Assembly (NCBI GenBank): GCA_016124315.1
Contig: WGNW01000010.1
Location: forward strand, 26,628-90,627
From: Alphaproteobacteria bacterium
GTDB lineage: Bacteria; Pseudomonadota; Alphaproteobacteria; SMXS01
Direction of reading: 5' to 3'
Length of the DNA stretch: 64,000 nucleotides
The position numbers and the translations under genes were made by a program. Shown piece by piece: positions 24,049 to 32,790 of the stretch. The notes under the pieces are model-generated. The model did no database searches. It was not told where the DNA came from and was given only the letters and a program-made list of their open reading frames with translations. Positions within the stretch are counted from its first letter, which is position 1, and every line of letters starts with the position of its first letter.

Positions 24049-24768
24049 ATGCGTCCATCCGGCCGATCCGCCGACGAACTGCGCCCCATCTCCCTCGAAC
24101 CGGGCTTCTCGGCCTATGCGGAAGGCTCGTGCCTCGCCCGATTCGGAGGCACCCACGTGCTGTGCACCGCCACGCTCGACGAAGGCGTGCCCGGCTTCCT
24201 GCGCGGCCAGGGCCGCGGCTGGGTGACCGCCGAGTACGGCATGCTGCCGCGCTCGACCCATTCCCGGTCGTCCCGCGAGGCGGCGCGCGGCAAGCAGTCG
24301 GGCCGCACCCAGGAGATCCAGCGCCTGATCGGCCGCAGCCTGCGGGCGGTGACCAACCTCCGGGGCCTGGGCGAGCGCCAGATCATCCTCGACTGCGACG
24401 TGCTGCAGGCCGACGGCGGCACCCGCACCGCCTCGGTCACCGGCGCCTACGTGGCGCTCTACCAGTGCCTGCAGAAGATGGCCACCGACGGCATGATCGA
24501 CGGCGTGCCGCTGCGCGCCGAGGTGGCCGCGGTGTCGTGCGGCATCTTCAACGGCGTGCCCGTGCTCGACCTGGACTACGCCGAGGATTCGAAGGCCCAG
24601 GCCGACGCCAACTTCGTGCTCACCGGCAGCGGCGGCATCGTCGAGATCCAGGGCACCGCCGAGGACGAGCCGTTCGCCGAATCGGCGTTCCTCGAGCTGC
24701 TGGCGCTGGCCAAGCGCGGCATCGCCGAGCTGGTCGGCAAGCAGCGCCAGGCGCTCGGGCTCGACTGA
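24049..24768 (+). CDS. rph: Ribonuclease PH
   Basis: 239-aa phosphorolytic 3'-exoribonuclease trimming tRNA 3' ends. [36 protein letters not shown], the [17 protein letters not shown] block and [24 protein letters not shown] are unmistakable. Its TGA overlaps the rdgB ATG (TGATG). Order rph-rdgB-hemW, divergent from hrcA, is the standard alphaproteobacterial arrangement. Confidence 0.98.
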   Translation: MRPSGRSADELRPISLEPGFSAYAEGSCLARFGGTHVLCTATLDEGVPGFLRGQGRGWVTAEYGMLPRSTHSRSSREAARGKQSGRTQEIQRLIGRSLRAVTNLRGLGERQIILDCDVLQADGGTRTASVTGAYVALYQCLQKMATDGMIDGVPLRAEVAAVSCGIFNGVPVLDLDYAEDSKAQADANFVLTGSGGIVEIQGTAEDEPFAESAFLELLALAKRGIAELVGKQRQALGLD

Positions 24769-25367
24769 TGGCGCGGCGCTTCGCCGGCGGCCGGCTGGTG
24801 GTCGCCTCCCACAATCCCGGCAAGGTGCGGGAGATCGGCGCGCTGCTCGCGCCGTTCGACGTGGAGGCGGTCTCGGCGGGCGAGCTCAACCTGCCCGAGC
24901 CGGAGGAGACCGGGACGACCTTCCGGGCCAACGCCGAGCTGAAGGCGCTGGCGGCGGCGCGCGGCGCCGCCCTGCCGGCGCTGGCCGACGATTCGGGCCT
25001 GTGCGTCGCGGCGCTGGACGGCGATCCCGGCATCTACTCGGCCCGCTGGGCGGGCCCCGGGAAGGACTTCGCCGTGGCCATGGCGAAGGTCCACGAGCTG
25101 CTGGAGGCGAGCGGCAGCGACGACCGGCGCGCCTGGTTCACCTGCGCCCTGTCGCTGGCCTGGCCCGACGGCCACGTGGAGACCTTCGAGGGGCACGTCC
25201 ACGGCACGCTGGTGTGGCCGCCGCGGGGCGGGCGCGGCTTCGGCTACGACCCGGTCTTCCGGGCCGACGGCCACGACATCACCTTCGGCGAGATGGACCC
25301 GGACGCCAAGCACGCCATCAGCCACCGGGCGGCGGCCTTCCGGCAACTGATCGATGCCTGCTTCTGA
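24768..25367 (+). CDS. rdgB: XTP/dITP (non-canonical purine NTP) pyrophosphatase
   Basis: 199-aa Ham1/RdgB house-cleaning enzyme that hydrolyses XTP, dITP and ITP. Motifs: [52 protein letters not shown] and [13 protein letters not shown]. The start is fixed by the TGATG overlap with rph; the track shows it inside a longer shadow frame. Its last 14 bases overlap the hemW start. Confidence 0.97.
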   Translation: MARRFAGGRLVVASHNPGKVREIGALLAPFDVEAVSAGELNLPEPEETGTTFRANAELKALAAARGAALPALADDSGLCVAALDGDPGIYSARWAGPGKDFAVAMAKVHELLEASGSDDRRAWFTCALSLAWPDGHVETFEGHVHGTLVWPPRGGRGFGYDPVFRADGHDITFGEMDPDAKHAISHRAAAFRQLIDACF

Positions 25368-26517
25368 GCCGGGATTCGCGGTCTACGTCCACTGGCCGTT
25401 CTGCCTGCAGAAATGCCCCTATTGCGACTTCAACAGCCATGTCCGCGAGCAGGTGGACCAGGGCCGCTGGCGCGCCGCCCTTTTGCGCGAGATCGACCAC
25501 TGGGCGGCGCTGACGCCGGGCCGCCGCGTCGCCAGCGTGTTCTTCGGCGGCGGCACCCCGTCGCTGATGGCGCCGGAGACGGTGGCCGCGGTGATCGAGC
25601 GCATCGGCGCGCGCTGGGGCTATGACCGGACGCCTGAGATCACCCTGGAGGCCAACCCCACCAGCGTCGAGGCCGGCCGCTTCGCCGCCTATGCCCGCGC
25701 TGGCGTCAACCGGGTGTCGCTGGGCGTGCAGGCGCTCGACGACGCCGACCTGAAGGCGCTGGGGCGCGGCCACAGCGTCGCCCAGGCGCTGGATGCGGTG
25801 GCGCTGGCGCGCGATACCTTCCCGCGCTACAGCTTCGACCTGATCTATGCCCACCCCGGCCAGACCGTCGCCGCCTGGCAGGACGAACTGGCCCGGGCCC
25901 TCGCCATGGCGGGCGACCACCTGTCGCTCTACCAGCTCACCATCGAGGAAGGCACCGGCTTCCACGCCGCCTGGCGCGAGGGCCGGCTGGTGCTGCCCGA
26001 CGAGGACACCGCCGCCGAGCTCTACGAGACCACCCAGGCCATGGCCGAAGCGGCCGGCCTGCCGGCCTACGAGATTTCCAACCACGCGAGGCCGGGCGGC
26101 GAGAGCCAGCACAACATGACCTACTGGCGCTACGGCGAGTATGCCGGCATCGGCCCCGGCGCCCATGGCCGCCTCAGACTCGGCGGCGCACTCCACGCCA
26201 CCGCCCAGCGTCGCAAGCCCGAGACCTGGCTGTCGCTGGCGGAGGCGCAGGGCCACGGCTCGGAGCTGACGACGCCGCTCTCCCCGCAGGACATGGCGGG
26301 CGAGATGCTCATGATGGGCCTGCGCACGTCCGAAGGCGTCGATCTGGACAGGCTGGAGGCGCTGAACGGCGCGCCGGTGGAGGACGCCGTCGCCTCACCC
26401 GCCGCGCTGCGCCTGATGCTGGAGGAAGGGCTGTTACGCCGGGACGGCGGCTTCCTCAGGGCGACCGCCCAGGGCCGCCCGGTGCTCAACGCCGTCATCC
26501 GCCAGCTGCTGCGCTGA
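25354..26517 (+). CDS. hemW: Radical SAM heme chaperone HemW
   Basis: 387-aa HemN-like protein. The radical-SAM cluster motif is CLQKCPYC in [54 protein letters not shown] and [10 protein letters not shown] follow. Length and the absence of a HemN-type N-terminal extension fit the heme chaperone HemW rather than oxygen-independent coproporphyrinogen oxidase. Overlaps rdgB by 14 bp. The convergent A-T-TE synthetase gene runs 84 bp into its 3' end. Confidence 0.95.
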   Translation: MPASEPGFAVYVHWPFCLQKCPYCDFNSHVREQVDQGRWRAALLREIDHWAALTPGRRVASVFFGGGTPSLMAPETVAAVIERIGARWGYDRTPEITLEANPTSVEAGRFAAYARAGVNRVSLGVQALDDADLKALGRGHSVAQALDAVALARDTFPRYSFDLIYAHPGQTVAAWQDELARALAMAGDHLSLYQLTIEEGTGFHAAWREGRLVLPDEDTAAELYETTQAMAEAAGLPAYEISNHARPGGESQHNMTYWRYGEYAGIGPGAHGRLRLGGALHATAQRRKPETWLSLAEAQGHGSELTTPLSPQDMAGEMLMMGLRTSEGVDLDRLEALNGAPVEDAVASPAALRLMLEEGLLRRDGGFLRATAQGRPVLNAVIRQLLR

Positions 26518-29067
26518 ACGGCCGGGCCGCAGCCGCGACGGCCAGCCTGTCAGGCAGCGCGCGACGGCGGCGACGGGACCCGCCTCCAGCACAACGCTCA
26601 TGTGGTCGCCCTCGATCAGGTGCTCTTCCACGGGGCCGGTCAGCAGCTCGGCCCAGCGGTCCAGATTGACCTGGCGCGGCAGCGGGTCGAAATGCCCGCT
26701 GGTGGTGCTGCGGAACACCATGGCCGGTCCCGCATAGGGCGCCGGCACGTAGCCCATGCGCGCGGCGACGCAGCGCTGAAAGATCCGGTGGTCGTGGCTC
26801 AGGCTCTCCGATGGCGTGGCCGGGACATGGAGCGCGAGCTTGAGCTTGCGCCGCATGCGCTTCGCCTTTTCCCGCCAGTTCCGGCGCGCGAAACGCCCCG
26901 CCCGGTCGAGCAGCAGCCGCGCCTCGTCGCGCCAGGGCCGCCGGCCGGCGAAATGGCTTTCGATCAGCACCAGCAGGGCGACCTCTTCGCCCCGCCGCCG
27001 CAGCCGCTGGGCGGTCTCCAGGGCCAGCAGGCCGCCGAAGGAATGGCCGCCGAGCACGTAGGGGCCGGGCCCCTCGGCGAGGACCTGTCCCTCCAGATGC
27101 TCGGCCATGCTTTCGAGGCGGCCGTGGATGCCGGTGCCGAACAGCAGCGGCGAGATTTGCAGCTGGCGCCACGGCGCGCCGCCGCTCATGGCATCGCCGA
27201 TGGCGTCGGGAATCTTCAGCATGTTCCAGGGCTGGCCGATGACGAAGGTCCGCGCGCCGATCGGCCGCGACGGTCCGGCCGAACCGCGGTCCTCGATCAG
27301 CGCCGCGAGGCCGCGGACGGTGGTGGGTTCGGCCACGTCGTCGACCGACAATTGCAGGCCGAAACGGCTCTCGACCTCCAGCACCAGTTCCAGGATCGAC
27401 ATGGAATCGCCGCCCAGCGCCCGGTACTCGTCGTCGAGGCCGATGTCGCGCCGCTGCAGGACGGTCTGCCATACCTCCAGCAGCACCCGCTGCACGGCCG
27501 TCTCCGGCGCCGGACCGCCGATGGCCGGCATCGAGCCGGCTGCCGCGGCCTCCAGCAGGGCATGCCGGTCCACCTTGCCCGTCGCCTTGAGGGGAAATGC
27601 ATCGAAGACGTGGATTGCGCCAGGCACCATATAGTCGGGCAGCCGGCCCGCCGCCATCTCCCGCAGCGCCGGACCGGACAGCCGCGCGCCGCGGACGAAG
27701 CCCACCAGTTCCCGCGTGCCGAAGCTGGTCTCGCGCGGCAGCACGACCGCCTCCTCCACGCCGGGCAAGCTGGCCAGCACAACGGCGACGCCGGTGGGCT
27801 CGACGCGGTGGCCGCGCACCTTCACTTGCTCGTCCAGCCGGCCCAGGAACTCGATCGCGCCATCGGGCCGCGCCCTGCACAGGTCTCCGGTGCGGTAAAG
27901 CCGTCCGCCCGGCGACGCGGGGTCGGGCAGGAACCGCTCGCGTGTGAGGACCGGGTCGCCCAGATAGCCCAGGGCGACGGCGGGACCGCCGATCACCAGT
28001 TCTCCCTCGACGCCGGGTGCCACCGGACTCATCTCCGCGTCCACCACGGCGACCGTCCGGCCCCGCAGCGGCCGGCCGATGGGTATGCGGCCGGCGGCGA
28101 CGTCCTCGGCGGTGATCTCGTGCCAGGTCGCCAGGGTGGTGGCCTCGGTCGGACCGTAACCGTTTACCAGCCGGCGCGGCGGCGCGCCGCCGTTCAGCAC
28201 CCGTCCGACGGAGACCGGGTCGGCCGCCTCGCCGCCGATGACCACGGTGTCCACGGTGCGAAAGGCGTCGGGCCGGCGGCTTGTGATCGCGTTGAACAGC
28301 GAGGTGGTGAGCCACAGGCCGTCGATCCCCTTCCCCGCCAGGAAGTCCGCCATCGGGCCGGCCGAAAGCAGCACCTCCCTGGGCACGCCCACAAGGCAGC
28401 CGCCGTGCAGCAGCGTCGCCCAGACCTCCAGGGTCGACGCGTCGAACGCGAAGGTGCTGGTCTGTGCGAACCGGTAGCCCGGCGGAACCTCGATGAAGGC
28501 GGCATCCTCGACCAGCCCCTCGATCCCGGCATGGGCCACGACGACGCCCTTGGGCGCGCCGGTCGAGCCCGACGTGTAGCAGACATGGGCCGCGTCCCCC
28601 GGCCCGCCGCGCGGCGGCGGCGCGTTCGCCGGATGGTCGCGCAGGACCGACGGTTCGGCGAAGTCCCGCAGCCGTCGCAGGCCCTCGGGCTCGACGTCGT
28701 CCGGAAGATCGTCGCCCGCCAGCAGCAGGGCGGCCGAGCGCTGCGCCAGAACCTGGCGGGCGCGGCTCGCCGAATGGCGCGTGTCGAGCGCCAGGTAGGC
28801 AGCGCCCGACTTGAGGATCGCCAGGCTGCCGAGCGCGAAGACGGCGGCGTCGCCCGCCGCCAGCGCGACGATGTCGCCGGGCCCGATGCCCAGGCCGATC
28901 AGGCGGTGTGCCAGCCGGTTGCTGAGGAACTCCAGTTCGGCGTAGGTGACGACATGGTCGGCCAGTTCGACGGCGGGGCGGTCGGGCCAGCACTGACAGC
29001 GGCGGGCAAAGACCTGCTCCACCCGCCAGCCGGACCCAGACCCGCTCAGTCCCGTGCTTTCAGCCAT
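26434..29067 (-). CDS. Stand-alone A-T-TE synthetase (NRPS-like)
   Basis: 877-aa three-domain protein. Adenylation domain (about 20-520): HVCYTSGSTGAPKGVVV, NGYGPTEATT, YRTGDLCRARPDG and the A10 Lys in KATGKVDRHALL. Carrier domain with phosphopantetheine Ser in YRALGGDSMSILELV (near 555). Thioesterase domain with YVLGGHSFGGLLALETA and a C-terminal His (LIEGDHMSVV). There is no condensation, ketosynthase or reductase domain and no partner NRPS gene. A-T-TE enzymes elsewhere dimerise aryl-pyruvates or release a single activated acid; the product here is unknown. Start MAESTGLSG follows GAGGGGG. Its 3' end overlaps hemW by 84 bp in antisense. Confidence 0.92.
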   Translation of the reverse strand: MAESTGLSGSGSGWRVEQVFARRCQCWPDRPAVELADHVVTYAELEFLSNRLAHRLIGLGIGPGDIVALAAGDAAVFALGSLAILKSGAAYLALDTRHSASRARQVLAQRSAALLLAGDDLPDDVEPEGLRRLRDFAEPSVLRDHPANAPPPRGGPGDAAHVCYTSGSTGAPKGVVVAHAGIEGLVEDAAFIEVPPGYRFAQTSTFAFDASTLEVWATLLHGGCLVGVPREVLLSAGPMADFLAGKGIDGLWLTTSLFNAITSRRPDAFRTVDTVVIGGEAADPVSVGRVLNGGAPPRRLVNGYGPTEATTLATWHEITAEDVAAGRIPIGRPLRGRTVAVVDAEMSPVAPGVEGELVIGGPAVALGYLGDPVLTRERFLPDPASPGGRLYRTGDLCRARPDGAIEFLGRLDEQVKVRGHRVEPTGVAVVLASLPGVEEAVVLPRETSFGTRELVGFVRGARLSGPALREMAAGRLPDYMVPGAIHVFDAFPLKATGKVDRHALLEAAAAGSMPAIGGPAPETAVQRVLLEVWQTVLQRRDIGLDDEYRALGGDSMSILELVLEVESRFGLQLSVDDVAEPTTVRGLAALIEDRGSAGPSRPIGARTFVIGQPWNMLKIPDAIGDAMSGGAPWRQLQISPLLFGTGIHGRLESMAEHLEGQVLAEGPGPYVLGGHSFGGLLALETAQRLRRRGEEVALLVLIESHFAGRRPWRDEARLLLDRAGRFARRNWREKAKRMRRKLKLALHVPATPSESLSHDHRIFQRCVAARMGYVPAPYAGPAMVFRSTTSGHFDPLPRQVNLDRWAELLTGPVEEHLIEGDHMSVVLEAGPVAAVARCLTGWPSRLRPGRSAQQLADDGVEHRAALGGRPEEAAVPA

Positions 29068-29138
29068 CCCGCCAGCCCCCTCGGCGTCGACCCGAGATTA
29101 CTGCGGAACCCACGGAGCCGACAACCGCATCGACGGCC

Positions 29139-30455
29139 TCAGGGCTGCGCGTAGGAGGTGCCGAACTCCTGCGGCGCCAGGTCGACCACGTCGGCGCCCG
29201 ACGGGTTGATCTGAACCACCGCGAGGCCGCGGTCGGCGACGCCGTCCGGTCCGAAGCGGAACACGCCGTCGATGCCGGAGAAGCCCGTCGGACTGGTCAG
29301 CGCCTCGCGGCTGAACGGCCGCTCCGGCCGCAGCTTCTTGAGCGCCGCCACCAGCGAGACCGCGTCGTAGGCGATGGTCGAGACCCGCGGCGCCGTCTCG
29401 CCGTAGACCGTCTGGAACCGCTGGGTGAAGGTCGTGCCCGCCTGCGGCGGCGGCCCCGCATACCAGGCGCCCGCCAGTTCGTGCTCGCTCTTCAGCGAGG
29501 CGTCGTCCCACAGGCCGGTGCCGAGGAACTTCACCTTGTCCGGGTCGATGTCGTAGTACGGCAGCATGGGCGCGAGCGTCTTCAGCAGCCCGCCGCCGGC
29601 GGCGATGAGCACCGCGTCGAAATCGTACTTGTAGACCGGCTGCGGCTCGGCCGGCGGCTCGCCCGGCATCGCCGGCGGCGGACTGGCGTCCGGCGGCGGC
29701 GCGATCTCCACCCGGTGCCGGGACAGCCGCTCCACCGGGTCGGCCAGGGCGGCCTCGTTCGGCTGGAACGTCTCCGTATCCACCACCGTGCCGCCATAAC
29801 GGCCGGCGGCGCTGCGCAGGGCCTCGACGACCATGGTGCCGTAGGCGGACTCCGGAACCAGCGCGGCGAGCCGCTTGTAGCCCTGGTCGATGGCGTACTT
29901 GACGATCCGGTCCACTTGCTGCTGCGGCGTGAAGCCCATGATGTAGACGCCGTTGCCGGCCACCGTGCGGTCGGTGGAGAAGCCGATCAGCGGCACGCTG
30001 AACTGCTGGGCGACGGGGCCGGCGGCGCGGATCGCGTCGGCGAAGATCGGGCCGAGCAGGACCTGCGCGCCGTCGTCGATGGCATCCTGGGCGGCGCCGG
30101 CGGCGCCCCCGGACCATTCCGTATCGCGCGGCAGCAGCACGATGGTCGGGTCGCCGACGTCGAACAGGGCGAGCTGGGCGGCGTCGCGCATGGCCTCGCC
30201 CAGCGCCGCGTTGGGCCCCGACAAGGGCAGCAGGAGGCCCACCTTGGTGATGTGCTCGCCGTAGTACTTGTCGGGCTTGGGCGGCGGCGCGGGCGGCGGC
30301 GCCTCCACCGGCGGCGGCAGCGCGGCCACCTGCTGAGGCGGCGGCGCGGCGCGCACCTCCTGGCGCATGCTGGCACCGCACGCCGCCAATGGCATCATTG
30401 CGACGATCAGGAAAAGCGGGCAAAGATGGGATCTGATCAGGCGCTTCAGGGTCAT
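29139..30455 (-). CDS. LpoA-like lipoprotein, penicillin-binding protein activator family
   Basis: 438-aa lipoprotein with signal MTLKRLIRSHLCPLFLIVAMMPLAACG, lipobox Cys26. A Pro/Ala linker precedes a type I periplasmic-binding fold (HITKVGLLLPLSGPNAALGEAMRDAAQLALFDVGDPTIVLLPRDTEW...LIGFSTDRTVAGNGVYIMG). This family (LppC/LpoA) includes activators of PBP1A, and in alphaproteobacteria is often annotated as an ABC substrate-binding protein; no transporter genes adjoin. Divergent from rsmI-yraN-gshB, the conserved neighbourhood of the family. Start chosen at the lipoprotein signal; the track's extra 27 residues are not signal-like. Confidence 0.9.
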   Translation of the reverse strand: MTLKRLIRSHLCPLFLIVAMMPLAACGASMRQEVRAAPPPQQVAALPPPVEAPPPAPPPKPDKYYGEHITKVGLLLPLSGPNAALGEAMRDAAQLALFDVGDPTIVLLPRDTEWSGGAAGAAQDAIDDGAQVLLGPIFADAIRAAGPVAQQFSVPLIGFSTDRTVAGNGVYIMGFTPQQQVDRIVKYAIDQGYKRLAALVPESAYGTMVVEALRSAAGRYGGTVVDTETFQPNEAALADPVERLSRHRVEIAPPPDASPPPAMPGEPPAEPQPVYKYDFDAVLIAAGGGLLKTLAPMLPYYDIDPDKVKFLGTGLWDDASLKSEHELAGAWYAGPPPQAGTTFTQRFQTVYGETAPRVSTIAYDAVSLVAALKKLRPERPFSREALTSPTGFSGIDGVFRFGPDGVADRGLAVVQINPSGADVVDLAPQEFGTSYAQP

Positions 30456-30510
30456 GGTCGGCTCGCGTCGTGGGCACCTGGTCGAGGGTGAGCAGGAGTG
30501 CCGGACGACT

Positions 30511-31377
30511 ATGGAAGCCCCTGAAGGCCAAGTCAAACTCGCGCCGGGCCTCTATCTGGTCGCGACGCCGATCGGCAACCTGCGCGACATCACCCTGCGC
30601 GCCCGCGACGTGCTGCGCGGCGCCGACGTGATCGCCTGCGAGGACACCCGCGTCACGCGGCGCCTGCTCGACCGTTACGACATCGCAACCCCGCTGGTCC
30701 GCTACGACGACCACAGCGGCGACGGCGACCGGCGGCGGCTGCTGGACAGGGTCGCTTCGGGCGAGGCGGTGGCACTGGCCAGCGACGCCGGCACGCCGCT
30801 GGTGTCCGATCCGGGCTTCAAGCTGGTGCGCGCCGCCGTCGCGGAGGGACTCGACGTGGTGCCCGTGCCCGGTCCGTCGTCGGTGCTGGCGGCGCTCTGC
30901 CTGGCCGGGCTGCCCACCGACCGCTTCAGCTTCGCCGGCTTCCTGCCCGAGAAGGCCGCCGGCCGCCAGGCGGCGCTCGCCGACGCGCTGGGCCTGCCGG
31001 GCACGGTCGTCGCCTTCGAGGCGGCGCGGCGGCTGCCCGGCTGCCTGGCGGACCTGGCGGCGCTCGATCCCGGCCGTCCCGTGGTGGTGGCTCGCGAGCT
31101 CACCAAGCGGTTCGAGGAGGCGGTGCGCGGCAGCGCCGCCGAACTGGCCGAGCGCTACCGGAAAGAAGGGCCGCCCCGCGGCGAGGTGGTGCTGGTGATC
31201 GGCCCGCCGGCCGAGGCGGACGCCGGTGCCGCCGACCTGGATTCGGCCCTGCGCGCGGCGCTGCGCGACCTCAGCGTCAAGGAGGCGGCCAGCGCCGTCG
31301 CCTACATGACGGGCCGCAAGCGGCGCGAGGTCTACGCCCGCGCCGTCGAGCTGTCGAAGGAACGGGACGGGCGATGA
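30511..31377 (+). CDS. rsmI: 16S rRNA 2'-O-ribose C1402 methyltransferase
   Basis: 288-aa SAM-dependent SPOUT-unrelated (tetrapyrrole-methylase fold) enzyme that methylates C1402 in the ribosomal P site. GLYLVATPIGNLRDITLRARDVLRGADVIACEDTRVTRRLL, SDAGTPLVSDPGFKLV, PVPGPSSVLAALCLAGLPTDRFSFAGFLP and RELTKRFEE are diagnostic. I start at MEAPEGQVKLAPG; the track's 48-residue extension overlaps the divergent promoter. Overlaps yraN by 4 bp (ATGA). Confidence 0.97.
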   Translation: MEAPEGQVKLAPGLYLVATPIGNLRDITLRARDVLRGADVIACEDTRVTRRLLDRYDIATPLVRYDDHSGDGDRRRLLDRVASGEAVALASDAGTPLVSDPGFKLVRAAVAEGLDVVPVPGPSSVLAALCLAGLPTDRFSFAGFLPEKAAGRQAALADALGLPGTVVAFEAARRLPGCLADLAALDPGRPVVVARELTKRFEEAVRGSAAELAERYRKEGPPRGEVVLVIGPPAEADAGAADLDSALRAALRDLSVKEAASAVAYMTGRKRREVYARAVELSKERDGR

Positions 31378-31745
31378 GCCGCGGCACCGCCGAGCGGCGC
31401 CGCGCCTGGACCGCCGGCAGACGGGCCGAGACCCTGTGCGCCTGGTGGCTGCGGCTGAAGGGCTACCGCATCCTGACGCGCAACTGGAAGACGCCGTCGG
31501 GCGAGGCCGACATCGTCGCCCGGCGCGGCCGGCTGCTGGTGTTCGTCGAGGTGAAGGCCCGCGCCACCCACGGCGCCGGCCTGGAGGCCGTCTCGCCGCG
31601 GCAGCAGAAGCGGGTGCGCCGCGCCGCCGAGATCTTCGTCGCCGCCCATCCCCGCTGGGCCGCGCTCGACATGCGCTTCGACATCATGACGATTGCGCCG
31701 GGCGGCTGGCCGACCCATAGTCCCGGCGCTTGGGGATATGACTAG
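31374..31745 (+). CDS. yraN: UPF0102 family protein YraN
   Basis: 123-aa small nuclease-fold protein: GRRAETLCAWWLRLKGYRILTRNWKTPSGEADIVARRGRLLVFVEVKAR contains the E...D...ExK-like restriction-fold core. Role unsettled; often linked to recombination. Sits between rsmI (4-bp overlap) and gshB (9 bp away), its usual operon. Confidence 0.95.
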   Translation: MSRGTAERRRAWTAGRRAETLCAWWLRLKGYRILTRNWKTPSGEADIVARRGRLLVFVEVKARATHGAGLEAVSPRQQKRVRRAAEIFVAAHPRWAALDMRFDIMTIAPGGWPTHSPGAWGYD

Positions 31746-31754
31746 GAGCCCGGA

Positions 31755-32702
31755 ATGAGCTTGGCCGTCGCCATCCAGATGGACCCGATCGCGGGCATCA
31801 ACATCAGCGCCGACAGCACCTTCGCGCTGGCGCTGGAGGCCCAGCGCCGCGGCCACGGCCTCTACTACTACCTGCCGCGCGACCTCAGCTTCGTCCACGG
31901 CCGGGTGGTCGCCCGCGCCCATCCGCTGACCGTGCGCCGCGAGCCCGGCAACCACTTCACCCTGGGCGCCGAGGAGGTGATCGACCTCGCCACCTTCGAC
32001 GTGGTGCTGCTGCGCCAGGACCCGCCCTTCGACATGGACTACATCACCACCACCCACCTGCTGGAGCACGTCCACCCGGACACGCTGGTGGTGAACGATC
32101 CCATGCATGTGCGCAACGCGCCGGAGAAGCTGTTCGTCACCCGCTTCCCCGAGCTGATGCCGCCCACCCTGATCAGCGCCTCGAAGCGCGACGTCGAGGC
32201 GTTCCGCGCCGAGCACAAGGACATCATCATGAAGCCGCTGTTCGGCAACGGCGGCGCCGGCGTGTTCCGGGTGCGCGAGGACGACGAGAACTTCAACTCG
32301 CTGTTCGAGATGTTCACCCAGTTCTACGTCGAGCCCATCGTGGTGCAGCGCTACGTGCCCGAGGTGCGGCTCGGCGACAAGCGCATCATCCTGGTCGACG
32401 GCAAGGCGGTGGGCGCCATCAACCGGGTGCCGGCGGCGGGCGAGAGCCGCTCCAACATGCATGTGGGCGGCCGCGCCGAGAAGTCGTCCCTCACCCGGCG
32501 CGAGCACGAAATCTGCGAGGCCATCGGCCCGGCGCTGGCGGAACGCGGCCTGATCTTCGTCGGCATCGACGTGATCGGCCGCTACCTCACCGAGATCAAC
32601 GTCACCTCGCCCACCGGCATCCAGGAGATCGACCGGTTCGACGGCGCCAACCTCTCCGGCCTGATCTGGGACGCCATCGAGGCGCGGCGCGCAAGACGAT
32701 AG
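31755..32702 (+). CDS. gshB: Glutathione synthase
   Basis: 315-aa ATP-grasp ligase joining gamma-glutamylcysteine and glycine. [86 protein letters not shown] and [28 protein letters not shown] are classic. Last gene of the rsmI-yraN-gshB operon. Provides glutathione, used by several detoxification enzymes. Confidence 0.98.
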   Translation: MSLAVAIQMDPIAGINISADSTFALALEAQRRGHGLYYYLPRDLSFVHGRVVARAHPLTVRREPGNHFTLGAEEVIDLATFDVVLLRQDPPFDMDYITTTHLLEHVHPDTLVVNDPMHVRNAPEKLFVTRFPELMPPTLISASKRDVEAFRAEHKDIIMKPLFGNGGAGVFRVREDDENFNSLFEMFTQFYVEPIVVQRYVPEVRLGDKRIILVDGKAVGAINRVPAAGESRSNMHVGGRAEKSSLTRREHEICEAIGPALAERGLIFVGIDVIGRYLTEINVTSPTGIQEIDRFDGANLSGLIWDAIEARRARR

Positions 32703-32790
32703 CGCCGCACCGGCCCGGCGCGCGCGGTTCCTAACGCACCCGGAACAGAGTATCATTGCCCGGCTGGGGGCCCGGAGGGGGAGGCGCATC

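Noticed and set aside
22880-24050. CIRCE element for hrcA/grpE
   Set aside because: No TTAGCACTC-N9-GAGTGCTAA found upstream of hrcA or grpE.
26602-29154. 850-aa plus-strand ORF
   Set aside because: Antisense of the A-T-TE synthetase; low-complexity Arg/Gly/Gln/Val composition typical of GC-rich shadows.
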